Below, piece by piece: positions 9,909 to 20,701 of a DNA stretch of 64,000 bases. The notes beneath the pieces were generated by a model. The model saw only the letters and a program-made list of their open reading frames with translations, had not been told where the DNA came from and searched no databases. The first letter of the stretch is position 1, and each line of letters begins with the position of its first letter. Location of the stretch: NCBI GenBank assembly GCA_030704615.1, contig CM060731.1, positions 35,464,001-35,528,000 on the forward strand. Direction: 5' to 3'. The translations under genes and the position numbers were made by a program. Source of the stretch: Takakia lepidozioides. Its lineage: Eukaryota > Streptophyta > Takakiopsida > Takakiales > Takakiaceae.

Positions 9909-10627
9909 TGTCGCGGCCCTTTGCCTTGAGGGCAGGGGGTCGGGACACATGAGGGGCTGCCCCTGTGGTGGGGGCAGCGGCAGCGGTTGGTATGGGGGGC
10001 TGAAGCACCCTTGAGTGCCCAAGGCACTCAGGGAAGCGAAGTCGCTCACTAGGTGGAGCCCCGCACACCGGGTTGCGGTGGGGGTGGCTCCACAAGGGGT
10101 GGTGGTAGCTTAGTGGGACTTAGTGGGGTGGCATAGGACTCACCATGGGGTGGAGACCTCGTGGTGGGAGTCGTTGGGAGTCTTGGGACTCATCACGCCC
10201 CATGGGCCGTGGTGAGTGGGCCAAGACTCACCGCGACTCACCACCGGGAGTCGAGGGTCTTCGTGGTGGTTCACCATAAAATGACATGGCTGGTTGTGAA
10301 ACCCCCGCGACAGCTACAGAAGTATTATAAAGGGGAGTAGTAACCCCGAGAACGGTGGAAGCCCGTTGGTGTCCAAAAACTAGTGAGTAAGCGAGCGAGC
10401 CGGAAAGCGACCAAAGAGTGGGGAGCTGTTCCGGACGCCATCTACCAAAGGGAATTCCACTAGGCCCAAATAGGTGGAGGGTCTTTCGGGAGAGCGAAAG
10501 GGACCGTTATGTCCCGGTGAGCAGCCGAAGCTCCGTTGCCCGGCGGCCAGGTTGGGAGTCAGGCGCGCACATCAAAGCGATAACACTATGACTTGAAGGG
10601 GAGCTTACCGAAGTGAGGTGCGCGACA
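9909..10627 (+). repeat. 5' LTR of element A
   Basis: 719 bp, TG...CA ends. A TATAAA at 10326-10331 lies just upstream of the probable transcript start. Direct repeat partner at 16115-16841. Confidence 0.9.
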
Positions 10628-10629
10628 TT

Positions 10630-10638
10630 TGGTATCAG
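10630..10638 (+). other. Primer-binding site of element A (tRNA-iMet type, damaged)
   Basis: TGGTATCAG begins two bases after the LTR and is followed by CC where the full site (TGGTATCAGAGC, as in element C at 49183) has AG. The 2-base loss shortens pairing with initiator tRNA-Met. Confidence 0.7.
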
Positions 10639-10679
10639 CCTAGAGTTCAGTACGCGATCGTCTTGGGATTGGCCTCATC

Positions 10680-12390
10680 ATGGGTCGGGCAAGCCAAGCG
10701 AAAGCGGAACGGCCCAAAATGATGACCCCGGTGAGCCCGATGGGGCGACGTGTCACCGAGGCGGCCGTTTGAGGAAGCGATGCATGCTTCTGAAATGAGG
10801 CCACGCAAGAGCGGGAGGAATCTGAGAGATCGGAGCCCGAGGAATCCTTGAGAGCTCCGACAACCAACAGATGCCTCCCATGCCGGTAGCCTTTTGGGAA
10901 GGGTTGCTGGCGCAGTTTGGGCGGACATTGAAAGACGTGTTGAAGGCGGCTAATGCCACTTCCACTAAGGCGAAGTTTAAGGTGAAGCCTAAGGAACCCG
11001 CACCTTCGAGGGCGTCCAAAATCGGAAGGCACTCAACACCTGGCTCCTGGAGCTAGAGCAGTACTTCCGGGCGGCCAAATTGAGTGACGAGGATCGGGTG
11101 GAAGTGGCTCCCACCTATTTGAGGGGCTTTGCTCAACAATGGTGGCAGAAAACGCCTTCACGACCGAGGTCCAGCCCGGAAACCTTGAACTGGAGTGGGT
11201 TCAAGGAATTGATGAAGAGACAGTTTGTGCCCCTCAACGCGTCCTGGCTCGCCCGGGACAAGATGAGGAATTTGAAGCAAACAGATGACATTCGGGGATA
11301 TGTCCAGGCTTTCAATGTGTTGTTGCTCGAAGTCGCGGACATGGCAAAACCAGAAATGGTCTTCAACTTTGTGGCGGGACTGGCCCCATGGGCCAGGCGG
11401 AAGTTGGAGGAGAAGCCACCCAAGACTTTGAACGAGACTATTGAGAGGGCTGAATGTTTCTCAGATGTCCCTAGGGGTGAAAGACAAGGCCGTACGGAGC
11501 TGAACCACAAGAAGATTCGGTGGGAAGGTGACTCCTTCCGACCGGAAAAGAAGTGGGATAGGCCACGCGGCGACAATGGCACGTGGAAATCAAAAGGAGG
11601 ACCTTCACAAGTCAAGGCGGCACCCGGCGCTTCGAAGGAAAGCGGGTGGAGCGGCCTATGGCGGACAGAAGACGACCTTTGATGGAGTGTGTTTCAATTG
11701 CGGGGAGCCCGGGCACATGGCCAAGAAGTGCACGAAACCCCGACAATTAAACATGACTCGGGCGACCACGGAGCTGTCGGAAGATACCATCAGTCGCTTA
11801 GTGGAAGCGGTGGTCGCGAGGACTTGCAAGGTAGGCAAATTTTCTTGTGAGTTGTATCAGGAAACGGGCGCCTTACGTAAAATGAGTCAGTTATTGTTCG
11901 TAGATGGGATGATATCCGGAACTAACGTGTCGTTGTTGGTGGACACAGGAGCGTCGCACTCCTTCATGACACCGGCAGCGGCACAAAAAGCTGGGACTCC
12001 CGACAAGTGACGGGGGGCCCCATTGAGGTGCGTTCTGCCAAAGGAGAACCGCAATTGGCGACAAGGTTGGCGTTCGATGTCCCTCTTCAACTGGGGAGTT
12101 GGGAAGGACGTGAGAACTTCACCATCTGCGAGATCGATGGAGTGGATCTCATTTTGGGATGACCTTTTTGAGCAAATCGGAGCGGTCATAGATGGCCGCA
12201 AGAGGGTAGTCACGCTGCCATGTTGGAATGGTGGCGAGGTCTTACGAGTGTCGGAAACGCCCAAATCCGTGGGAGGGCGAATAAACCTTCTGTTAGCAAG
12301 GGAGTGGGCCGTGGAGGAGGCACACGAGCCCCAGTTTTTGCTTTACATTAGAGAAGTGAAGGGAGAAGGCGATGGGGAGCCGAGCCCAGA
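10680..12390 (+). pseudogene. gag and protease of element A (frameshifted)
   Basis: The gag start ATG at 10680-10682 matches the sibling copies but is followed by a one-base deletion (ATGGGTC against ATGGGGTC), so the frame breaks at once. The capsid region (retrotransposon gag domain; LNTWLLELEQYF..., then YVQAFNVLLLEVADM) lies at about 11030-11460. A CCHC zinc knuckle CFNCGEPGHMAKKC is at 11690-11731. The aspartic protease active site LLVDTGASHSFM is near 11932-11967. At least three frame changes separate these parts. Gag would package element RNA and the protease would cleave the polyprotein, but this copy cannot make either intact. Confidence 0.85.
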
Positions 12391-13740
12391 TTGGATCAAG
12401 GGGATTTGGAGAAATACCAGGATGTGATGCCGGAGGATTTACCAAGTGGCTTGCCACCGCGAAGAGGAGTTGACCACAAGATTGAGGTGATACCGGGATC
12501 GGAACCGCCTGCCAAGGCGCCCTACCAGTTGAGCCACAGAGAGTTGGTCGAGCTGAAGACTCAGCTCAAGATCTAATGTCAAAGGGGTACATCCGGCCGA
12601 GTAAGTCACCTTACGGAGCCCCGGTGCTATTCGCAGACAAGAAGGATGGGACGCTGCGGATGTGTCGATTACAGGGCTCTGAATAAGGTGACTATCAAAA
12701 ACCGGTACCCTTTGCCAAGGATCGACGACCTCTTCGATCGGTTGGCAGGAGCGAAGTATTTCAGCCGGATCGACTTGCGCTCCGGCTATCATCAAATTCG
12801 GGTGGCGGAAGGAGATGAGGAGAAGACCGCGTGCAGGACAAAGTATGGTTCATATGAGTTTTTGGTGATGTCTTTTGGGCTCACCAATGCACCCGCGACC
12901 TTTAGCACGCTAATGAACAGCCTTTTTCAGGAGTGGTTGGATGACTTTGTGATCGTGTACATCGACAACATCTTGGTGTACTCGAAAAGAAAGGAGGAGC
13001 ACCTGGAGCACCTCAAAAGGGTATTCCAAAATTGCGAGAAGGGAAGCTGTATGCCAAAGCTTCAAAGTGCGAATTCGGGGTCACAAAAGTGGAGTTCCTG
13101 GGGCATGTGATTACACAGGATGGGATCAAAATGGATGACAGAAAGGTGAGGGCGATCTTGGACTGGGAGCCTCCGACTTCGGTCCCGGGAGTGCGATCCT
13201 TCCTAGGACTCGCCTCCTATTACCGGAAGTATGTGAGAAATTTCGCCAAGATCGCGGGGCCGCTGTCGGACCTTCTGTATAAATCCAAAGTCTGGGTATG
13301 GAACACATTTTGTGGCCAAGCTTTTGAAGCAGCGGATGGCGGAAGCTCCAGTCTTGAAAATCCCGGAGTTCGATCGTCCGTTCGAGATTCATACAGATGC
13401 ATCAAACTTCGCGATTGGGGGTGTACTTATGCAAGATGGACGTCCAGTGGCTTACGAAAGTAAGAAACTGAATGAAGTGGAGCGACGGTGGCCGACGCAC
13501 GAAAAAGAGATGAAGGCGGTGGTGCATTGCCTTGAGCTCTGGCGCCACTATGTTGGTTCCAACCCAGTGAAGGTGTTCACGGACAATGTCACGGTGAAGT
13601 ATTTTGCCACGCAGCCCAAGTTGTCCCCAAAACAACTTAGGTGGCAAGATACTTTGGCAGTGTTCGACGTGGATATCCAGTACAAACCGGGACGGGACAA
13701 TGTGGTGGCCGATGCTTTAAGTAGAAAGCAGCAGCTCATG
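12391..13740 (+). pseudogene. Reverse transcriptase and RNase H of element A
   Basis: RT motifs are clear: [45 protein letters not shown]. The catalytic box reads YIDN at 12958-12969, where elements C and D have YIDD. RT needs both aspartates for metal binding, so this copy is predicted inactive independently of its frameshifts. RNase H follows with HTDASNFAIGG (about 13387-13420) and VFTDN (about 13573). The coding line shifts frame near 12570, 12640, 13035 and 13310. Confidence 0.85.
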
Positions 13741-15208
13741 TTGGTGCACAGGGGCGAGATGGCGCTCCAAAGGAAGATCTGGAAGGCTTGCCGGAAGGAT
13801 GAGCTTGCGAAGTCCGTGATACATGACTTGAGGATGGGGGTTAAATCGCAGTTCCACTTGCAAAATGGACTGCTCCGGTATAAGCAAAAGCGTCTTTACG
13901 TGCCGAAGAGAGGGATCAGGGATAGTCTCTTGAGAGAATGCCATGATAGCCCGCTTGCGGGCCACGGCGGAGCCAAGTGCACTGCGGCACTCTTGAAGAA
14001 AGAGTATTTCTGGCCCAAACTGAGGGAGGAGGTAGAGGAGTATGTCAAGACATGCACCACATGCCAACAAAACCGGAGCGAGTACAAAAAGCAAGCGGGG
14101 CTGTTACAACCCTTGCCGATTCCAGAGGGGACTTGGGAAAGCGTCTCGATGGATTTCATGACTGCTATGCCGCTGTCAAAAGGATTCGATGCAATCATGG
14201 TGGTGGTGGATAGGTTCAGTAAAATGGGCCATTTCATCCCCACTAAGGAGACGGCAACGGCGCAGGAGACAGGGCGACTTTACTTTCTTAAAGCATCATG
14301 GAATCCCGAAGGATATTGTCTCGGACCGCGATCCAAAGTTTACCAGTAAATTTTGGAGGACACTTTGGAAGAAGATGGGGACGAGGCTGAAGATGAGCAC
14401 CGCCTTCCGACCTACGACGGACAGCCAAACGGAAAGAGTGAATTCCGTAGTGAAGCAATTCTTGCGGAATTACGTGTCGGCAGACCAATCAGAGTGGATG
14501 GAACACTTAGACGCGGCAGAGTTCTGTTATAATAACACAAAACACTCCGTAACGGGAGTTTCCCCTTTCGTATTGGTCTATGGAAAAGCACCTCTGGTGC
14601 CGACAAGTTGGGCCGCCCAGGACGTTGAGGAACTGGCAGTAGCGGAGGTACTAGAAGAACGCGAGCGTTTGTTGAAGCTCGCAAAGTACAACATTGCCAA
14701 AGCTAGGAAACGGTATGAAAGGCAGGCGAATCGGAAGCGGAGGGAAGTGAAGTTTGAGGCAGGCACGGAGGTCTGGTTGAACATCAAGAATTTCCGACTA
14801 CCTCCGGAAGTGAGTCCGAAGTTCGTACCTCCATATGCGGGACCCTTTCGCATTCGGAAGGTTATGAATGAGGATGTGTATGAATTGGAGCCGCCGGCAA
14901 ACAGCAAGGTGCACCCAGTATTCCATGTCTCCCTTTTGACGCCTTACTTCAAAGATGAAGCGCGTCCAAATCGGCATCAAGTGTTGCGTCCGCCACCTAT
15001 GCTATTGGATCATGAAAATGAACCTGAGTACGAGGTGGAGGCAATACTTAAGTCGAGGAGGTTCAAGAACCGAGAAACGGAGTATCTCGTGAAATGGAAG
15101 GGCTATCATCATGTGGAGGCATTTTGGGTGCGTGCCTCAGAAATGGGAAACGCATCCGAGGCAGTTGCAGCGTTCGAAGGGCGACCTCAAAAGCGGAAGA
15201 AACGTTGA
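13741..15208 (+). pseudogene. Integrase and chromodomain of element A
   Basis: The H2C2 zinc domain (CTTCQQNR) lies around 13950-14080. The catalytic core follows: Asp in SMDFMTAMP near 14150, Asp in [13 protein letters not shown] near 14320 and Glu in TDSQTERVNS near 14425. The GPFRIRKV/HPVFHVSLL integrase C-terminal region is near 14840-14940. A chromodomain (EYEVEAILKSRRF...EYLVKWKGYHHVEAFWV) occupies about 15025-15150, ending at a TGA at 15206-15208. Chromodomains of chromoviruses direct integration to modified histones. A frameshift near 14280-14340 splits the core. Confidence 0.87.
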
Positions 15209-16114
15209 TGGGGACATCAACCTTAGAGCGTGGGGGAGGAAATGCATGCTTAGCCCGGTTTAGCTAGCTCAGGAATCCGATTGTAAAAACTTGTATTGTA
15301 CAAAAATTTGTTATAAAGGAAATGGGTTCCAAATATTGTGCGTCCTATTGTGTTTGGAATGGTGATGCATGGTGTGGTTGGCTAGTGTGTAGAATGCATG
15401 CTAGCTTATAAAAGTGGGAGAGGTAAATTGGGTTAATCGTGTGTTTGCGCAGTGCCGAAATCGGGTGACTCCCATCCAAGGGGCAAGGAAACTTGCGCCT
15501 TCTTTGGGAGTTCACGTGCTAGTGCGCACCTGGCGCGTGCGCGTACTATAACTGCGCTACCGAGGGGGTTGCCTTGTAGTGCGGGCTAACGCGGAAGCTA
15601 CGTGCTTCTGTTCACGTACTATAATTGTGTAGCCTCGGGACGAAGTCGTAGTGCGGCTTCGGCGTGTTCCCGTACCTCAGGCCAGCATTCCAAGGCGGAC
15701 CCAATTGTAGTGATTGGGGCGCACGGTTGGTTCAAGGTTATCTTCTTAGTCAAAGAGGGTTCCAGGTGAACCCTTGCTCAAGGTGATGCCAAAAGCGGCA
15801 TCATGAGCGATCGCAAGCAATGTTGTTGCAGTAAGGCGATTCGATCCTCGGGGAGGATCGTCCCTTGGCCTTGAAGTAGGCCAAGAAGAGTGCACTGGGA
15901 GGAGCTGGAGAGGCTCCACCCTTGGCCGGGACTTGGAGAAAGTCGGCCGAATTAGCTAGTGGAAAGTAGAGTCAAGTGTGGGGTTTGGTTCTTTGCCATG
16001 GGACGCCATGGTACGGAAACAAACTCCTTGATGTGGGACGCCACAACTTGGATGTTCGTTTCTATAAAATGGACAAGTCGATGAGGACATCGACTCCCTG
16101 TTGGTAGGGGTGTG
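15209..16114 (+). other. Conserved ~0.9-kb non-coding block between pol and 3' LTR, element A
   Basis: No frame here is coding, yet the block is closely preserved in element C (53758-54658) and element D (58492-59324, inverted). It contains two CGTACTATAA motifs about 70 bp apart, each followed by a GTAGTGCGG box, and a hairpin CGATCCTC-GGG-GAGGATCG at 15842-15860. The sequence just before the 3' LTR (GGTAGGGGTG) is the probable polypurine tract. A role in RNA packaging or 3' processing is inference. Confidence 0.6.
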
Positions 16115-16841
16115 TGTCGCGGCCCTTTGCCTTGAGGGCAGGGTGTCGGGACACATGAGGGGCTGCCCCTGTGGTGGGGGCAGCGGCAGCGGTAGGTATG
16201 GGGGGCTGAAGCACCCTTGAGTGCCCAAGGCACTCAGGGAAGCGGAGGCGCTCACTAGGTGGAGCCCCGCACACCGGGTTGCGGTGGGGGTGGCTCCACA
16301 AGGGGTGGTGGTAGCTTAGTGGGTTTTAGTGGGGGTGGCATAGGACTCACCATGGGGTGGAGACCTCGTGGTGGGAGTCGTGGGGAGTCTTGGGACTCAT
16401 CACGGCCCAATGGGGCCGTGGTGAGTGGGCCAAGACTCACCGCGACTCACCACCGGGAGTCGAGGGTATTCGTGGTGGTTCACCATAAAATGGCATGGCT
16501 GGTTGTGAAACCCCCGCGGACAGCTACAGAAGTATATATAAGGGGAGTAGTAACCCCGAGAACGGTGGAAGCCCGTTGGTGACCAAAAACTAGTGAGTAA
16601 GCGAGCGAGCCGGAAAGCGACCAAAGAGTGGGGAGCTGTTGCGGACTGCCATCTACCAAAGGGAATTCCCCTAGACCCAAATAGGTGGAGGGTCTTTCGG
16701 GAGAGCGAAGAGGGACCGTTATGTCCCGGTGAGCAGCCGAAGCTCCGAGTTGGCCCGGCGGCCAGGTTGGGAGTCAGGCGCGCGTATCAAAGCGAGTAAC
16801 TATGACTTGAAGGGGAGTTTACCGAAGTGAGGTGCGCGACA
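16115..16841 (+). repeat. 3' LTR of element A
   Basis: 727 bp, begins TGTCGCGGCCC and ends GTGCGCGACA; followed by CTTGC target duplication. TATA-like TATATATAA near 16532. Confidence 0.92.
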
Positions 16842-16846
16842 CTTGC

Positions 16847-17208
16847 CTCTTATATATATTTGCTACTAGGAAGTTCCCTAAGAAGCTTCCCCAATGGAGG
16901 TTTCTTGATGGAGAAGTTTCCAAGGTTAAACAAAGGTTTCTTGCTGGAGAAATTTCATTAAACAAAGGTTTCTTGATGGAGAAGTTTCCTTAACCAAATG
17001 AGGTATCTTGATGGAGAAGTTTCATCCAAAGAACGCTTCATAAGTAGTTTCCCAAGTTACTCTCGATAATTTGGTAAACTTCCGGTAACTTGGTAACTTA
17101 CGGTAACTAATGATAAATCATGATAGATCATGGTAACTTTCATAACATGATAACTTGATAACTTCTGGTATTTACTCATGGTAAGTTCATGTGGCTATGT
17201 CCGTAACA
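16847..17208 (-). repeat. Element B LTR, inner part (continuation after element A)
   Basis: Aligns with 20386-20694. Both contain several copies of TTTCTTGATGGAGAAGTTTC and TGATAACT-type words, an internal tandem organisation. Ends ...CCGTAACA at 17208. Confidence 0.85.
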
Positions 17209-17429
17209 TCATCCTCTTATCTAGTGCCGAGTTCCTCGATGAGCGGTAAAATCTTTGGACTTGCTTAGAGTTGGAGAAAATCCAAAATCCGGCGAATACA
17301 AGATACAAGAGTGCTGGAAGTGTAGTTATATATACTGATGGGTGATGTTCATCCGTCCTTGGCGTGTATCAAGTACACTGAATGTAAAGTCTTCATCTTA
17401 AAGCTAACTTGGCTGACATTATCGTAGTG

Positions 17430-17640
17430 ACGTTTTATTGACGTATGGCTCGAGGCTTAGCTGGATATCGTAGATGAAACTCTTGGACTTTGTCGAATAC
17501 ATTGGCGAGGTTGGATCAAGGTTCCCACGTTCGTTCACTGATGTCGTAGTCTTTTTAATGTACGAAATACTCAAGACATTTATACTTGATGCCAGAGTTT
17601 AGACTACATCAACTTCATACTCAATTTTCTGATTGACTTC
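17430..17640 (-). pseudogene. Chromodomain relic of element B
   Basis: The minus strand reads IEYEVD, then (after a frame change) LEYFVH, a stop in place of Trp, KDYDISERTWE and NLANVFDKVQEFHLRYPAKPR. This is the classic chromodomain pattern (EYLVKWKGY..EEATWEP..NL). Three stops or frame changes show decay. Its presence next to an incomplete RT shows that RNase H and integrase were lost by internal deletion, not by truncation of the 3' end. Confidence 0.6.
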
Positions 17641-17984
17641 AATCGGTGTAGGTGGTACAGAAACGCCCGGGGATACTTGAGTGATGATACAATTCTAATA
17701 ATGAAACATGAAAGACTGGATGGATGCGCATACTTCATGGGAGTTCAAGCCGAAAACTGACCGGATTTATTTGACGAATAATTTTGAATGGTCCCAGATG
17801 TTGATAATCCAACTTCCTTGATGGTCGCGAGGTTTGTATGTCCCGTCGAAGAAACCTTACACGATCTTCGACCGTGAACTGGGGTTGAAGTTGTCGATGT
17901 TAATCTGTATACTCCTTGTATTGTTTTGGAGCTTCTGCTAGGTGGAATGTAAGCTCCTCCAAATAGATGACAAAATTCTCGAAA

Positions 17985-18386
17985 GATTTCATTCATCATA
18001 TGCTGAAAAATTATTGGAGCATTTGTAAGACCAAAAGGCATAACACTGTATTCAAAATGTCCATACCTTGTTTGAAAAGTTATTTTCTATTCGTCTCATT
18101 TTTTCATCCGTACAACGTTATGAGCTCATTTCAAATCAATTTTGGTGAAAATCTTTGCTCGTCCCAGCTGGTCGAGAAGCCCAGAAATCAGCGGCAACGG
18201 ATAACGATTCTTAAATGTGACTTTGTTGAGACCGCGATAATCTACACACATGCGTAATGATCCGTCATTCTTTTTCACAAACAAGATAGGTGCCCGCAGG
18301 TGATTTTGAATGTTGGATGAAGTGCTTCGACAAATTATCATCAATGTATTCACGTAATGCAGCCAACTCCATTTAGGATAAGTCAT
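17985..18386 (-). pseudogene. Partial reverse transcriptase of element B
   Basis: Minus strand: [33 protein letters not shown] and KIFTKIDLK (18386-18126), then after stops [20 protein letters not shown] (about 18060-17990). This covers RT motifs up to the MPFGLTNAP box. The YIDD box and everything to the chromodomain are missing. The 17641-17985 stretch between does not match a pol domain I can name. Confidence 0.75.
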
Positions 18387-18915
18387 AAGGTCGATGTTCT
18401 GGCAATATGTCTACATTTTTCTTCTCGAAGATATCCTTGAAATCTTGATATTGATCGGGTAATGTTGAAGTACATTTGTCTGTTGTGGTCTTGATCGGAG
18501 TCGCATAAAGTGCAAATGCCGCATCTTTTTTGGTAGCTCTCATGAAAGCTCTAGCTCCAAGGAATAGGGGTTGAACACCTTTGATATTTCTACATTTTTG
18601 TCTTGCAGAAATTTTTCGCGATCGCCAATCGATATCAGGATTGTGAAGTACGAACGAGGAAAGTCCAAGGATCACAGGATTCGTTGGAGACTGGATGACG
18701 TTGAAAATAATATGTGATGTTTGATCTTTAAGCTTCACTTCAAGTGGTCGAGTTTCATGGTCAACATCTCCTGATGCTAACGGTCCATCGATGACTTCAA
18801 CGGGGGCTGAGAGTTACTTCTTTACGAACGTTAAATTGTGTTGCTTTGCAAATTTTTTGTCAATAAAACATGCTGAAGCCTCTAAGTCCAAAAGTGATTC
18901 TACAGATATATCTCA
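18387..18915 (-). pseudogene. Protease region of element B
   Basis: The minus strand around 18910-18880 reads LLDLEASACFID, where a functional gypsy protease has LLDSGASxxFI, so the catalytic DSG is altered to DLE. Downstream is NPVILGLSSFVLHNPDIDW (about 18700-18620), the usual C-terminal protease flap and ILG..W motif. An in-frame stop lies between. Confidence 0.55.
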
Positions 18916-19099
18916 ATTTTTGCACTATGATTTTTACTGAGAATGTGAAGCAATGTAAAGGGTCTGGAGGTAGAAAAAGACATTATTTGGTGAAAAATTT
19001 GTGGTGTTCAGCCGCATGGTCCTTACTGTGACTGGACATCTTTGTTTTCCGACCTCCTCGTATCGAACACTTGAGTTGCGCCCTGAGCTTTGAATCTTC

Positions 19100-20031
19100 T
19101 CTTGTTGGGGCAGTTCAATGTTATGTGATCTTCTTCTCTACAATAGAGGCATAATCCATTCGAACGTCGTCTTTGTTTTTCTTATGGCGTCAATGGCTTG
19201 AATCGGATAACATCAATCTGCATATGATCACTACCGGATGTCTGATGGATCGTTGTGTTTGGTACCGTAGTAGCAACGGCATGATGCATCGTCGACCATC
19301 CAGATCGCTTCTCTTGAACAAACGATTATCGCATGCAATGACTTTGGTGATGAATTCACTCAGTGTGCTCACGTTTGGCATTGTCAGTAATAAATCTTTT
19401 ACATCATCTTTTAGCCCACATCGAAACTGACTAATGAAGCTCTTCTCATTCCAGTTGAGGTCGCACGCAAATTCGGCAGCATAAACGGAAGCATGACGTG
19501 CTCTTTGTCGAAGATTTCGCATCTTTGTCTCTGCAACTTTTTCACTATCATTCTCTCTAAACGTTGCAATGAACTCGGACATGAACGCTTCAAAATTGTA
19601 CAGTAAATGTGGATTTTTTTCTAATAACGGTGCAAACTAAGATAGAGCAGTGTCTGATAGAAGGGTGCCCACGAATCCCACTTGAATACCTTCATCGGGG
19701 TAGCATTGTAAATGTAGTCGTAGGAACAGTTGTACTTGTTGAACAAAACCGCGAAATCTTGATCTCGTCCCATCAAATTTCTCGGGCATGCTGATCTTTG
19801 TTGAAGATGAATCGTTGCAGTATGAGCTATTGCAGCAGGGACTCGTATGGTTGAAGATCCATTGTTCGACTCTTTTAACTCTGAAATTTGTTGTTGCAAT
19901 TTGTGGAGAGCGTTGCCAAGATCTTGAGATTGATTAGCTTGTAATTGGGTGGTAAAGGTACGAAGTTCTTACATCTAGGAGCTGAAGACTCTGCAATGTG
20001 GCGACCATTTCCGCAAATGTGCTTTCCATCT
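19100..20031 (-). pseudogene. gag with zinc knuckle of element B
   Basis: A probable ATG at 20031 starts a frame with a short coiled-coil-like N-terminus. Two overlapping frames (19593-19411 and 19582-19190) give the capsid segment: AETKMRNLRQRARHASVYAA, then EKSFISQFRCGL and VIACDNRL. A CCHC knuckle C-LY-C-REED-H-ITLN-C is encoded at about 19109-19152. Frame changes near 19600 and 19200 inactivate it. Confidence 0.65.
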
Positions 20032-20067
20032 TAACAAACTAAGGAACAAACTTTAGTCTTATCAAAC

Positions 20068-20694
20068 TTTCAAGGACGTGAATATGACTGAACACAAACA
20101 AGATATCATACTAGAGATACAAGACTAGACAAGAAGTCAAGGTCAACGTGGCCGAATGCATAATGGGTAAACATGAATCAAGATGATCTTTTTAACAATG
20201 GACAAGAGTACAAGATACTGGAACTCGGCTCGAATACTGGAATGCTGCAAACTAGACTGGGGTACCAAATACTGGAAACTGGACTAGAGTATTGGAAGCT
20301 GGACTGGAGTACTAGGACTAGGAACAAGAGTAGCTTGAATTTATGTTGGCGAGACTGAATAGTGTCCAATCTCGCCTCCTTTATATACTGGCTACTAGGA
20401 AGTTCACTAAGAAGCTTCCTCAACTGAGGTTTCTTGATGGAGAAGTTTCCAAGGTTAAACAAAGGTTTCTCGCTAGAGAAGTTTAGTTAAACAAATGTTT
20501 CTTGATGGAGAAGTTTCCTCCAAAAGACGCTTCCTGAGTAGTTTTCCAAGTTACTCTCGATAAATTGGTAAACTCTCGATAACTTAGTAACTAATGATAA
20601 CTTATGATATATCATGATAACTTTCAGTAACATGATAACTTGGTAACTTCTGGTATTTACGCCTGGTAAGTTCTTCTGGGCTATGTCCGTGACA
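20068..20694 (-). repeat. 5' LTR of element B (right side, minus orientation)
   Basis: 627 bp; starts TTTCAAGGACG (TGTCAAAGACG in the other copy) and ends CCGTGACA. No initiator tRNA-Met site is visible just inside, unlike the A/C/D family, so this family uses another primer. Confidence 0.75.
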
Positions 20695-20701
20695 TTCTTC
20701 A

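Larger units (their letters stand above)
9909..16841 (+). mobile_element. Gypsy/chromovirus element A, complete with LTRs
   Basis: LTRs at 9909-10627 and 16115-16841 begin TGTCGCG and end CGCGACA. A perfect 5-bp duplication CTTGC lies at 9904-9908 and 16842-16846. The internal order is gag, protease, RT, RNase H, integrase, chromodomain (Ty3/gypsy order), followed by a ~0.9-kb non-coding block. Its two LTRs show more visible differences than those of element C (for example TATTATAAAGG against TATATATAAGG at the TATA region), so it is probably older. It sits inside the LTR of element B and so inserted after B. Confidence 0.92.
9605..20694 (-). mobile_element. Gypsy element B (chromovirus, internally deleted), interrupted by element A
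   Basis: Left LTR: 9605-9908 plus 16847-17208, split by element A. Right LTR: 20068-20694. Termini are TGTCA...TGACA. Flanks are TTCTC (9600-9604) and TTCTT (20695-20699), a probable 5-bp target duplication with one change. The interior (17209-20067) codes on the minus strand for gag, zinc knuckle, protease, part of RT and a chromodomain, but most of RT, RNase H and integrase are missing. It is therefore a non-autonomous deletion derivative. It interrupts the C-terminal end of the Harbinger transposase: removing it would extend that frame by about 16 codons to a stop. Confidence 0.75.

Noticed and set aside
9799-10095. Minus-strand frames with a Pro/Pro-His-rich product in every A/C/D LTR
   Set aside because: The same frames recur because the LTRs are copies; composition follows the GC-rich LTR start, with no coding motif.
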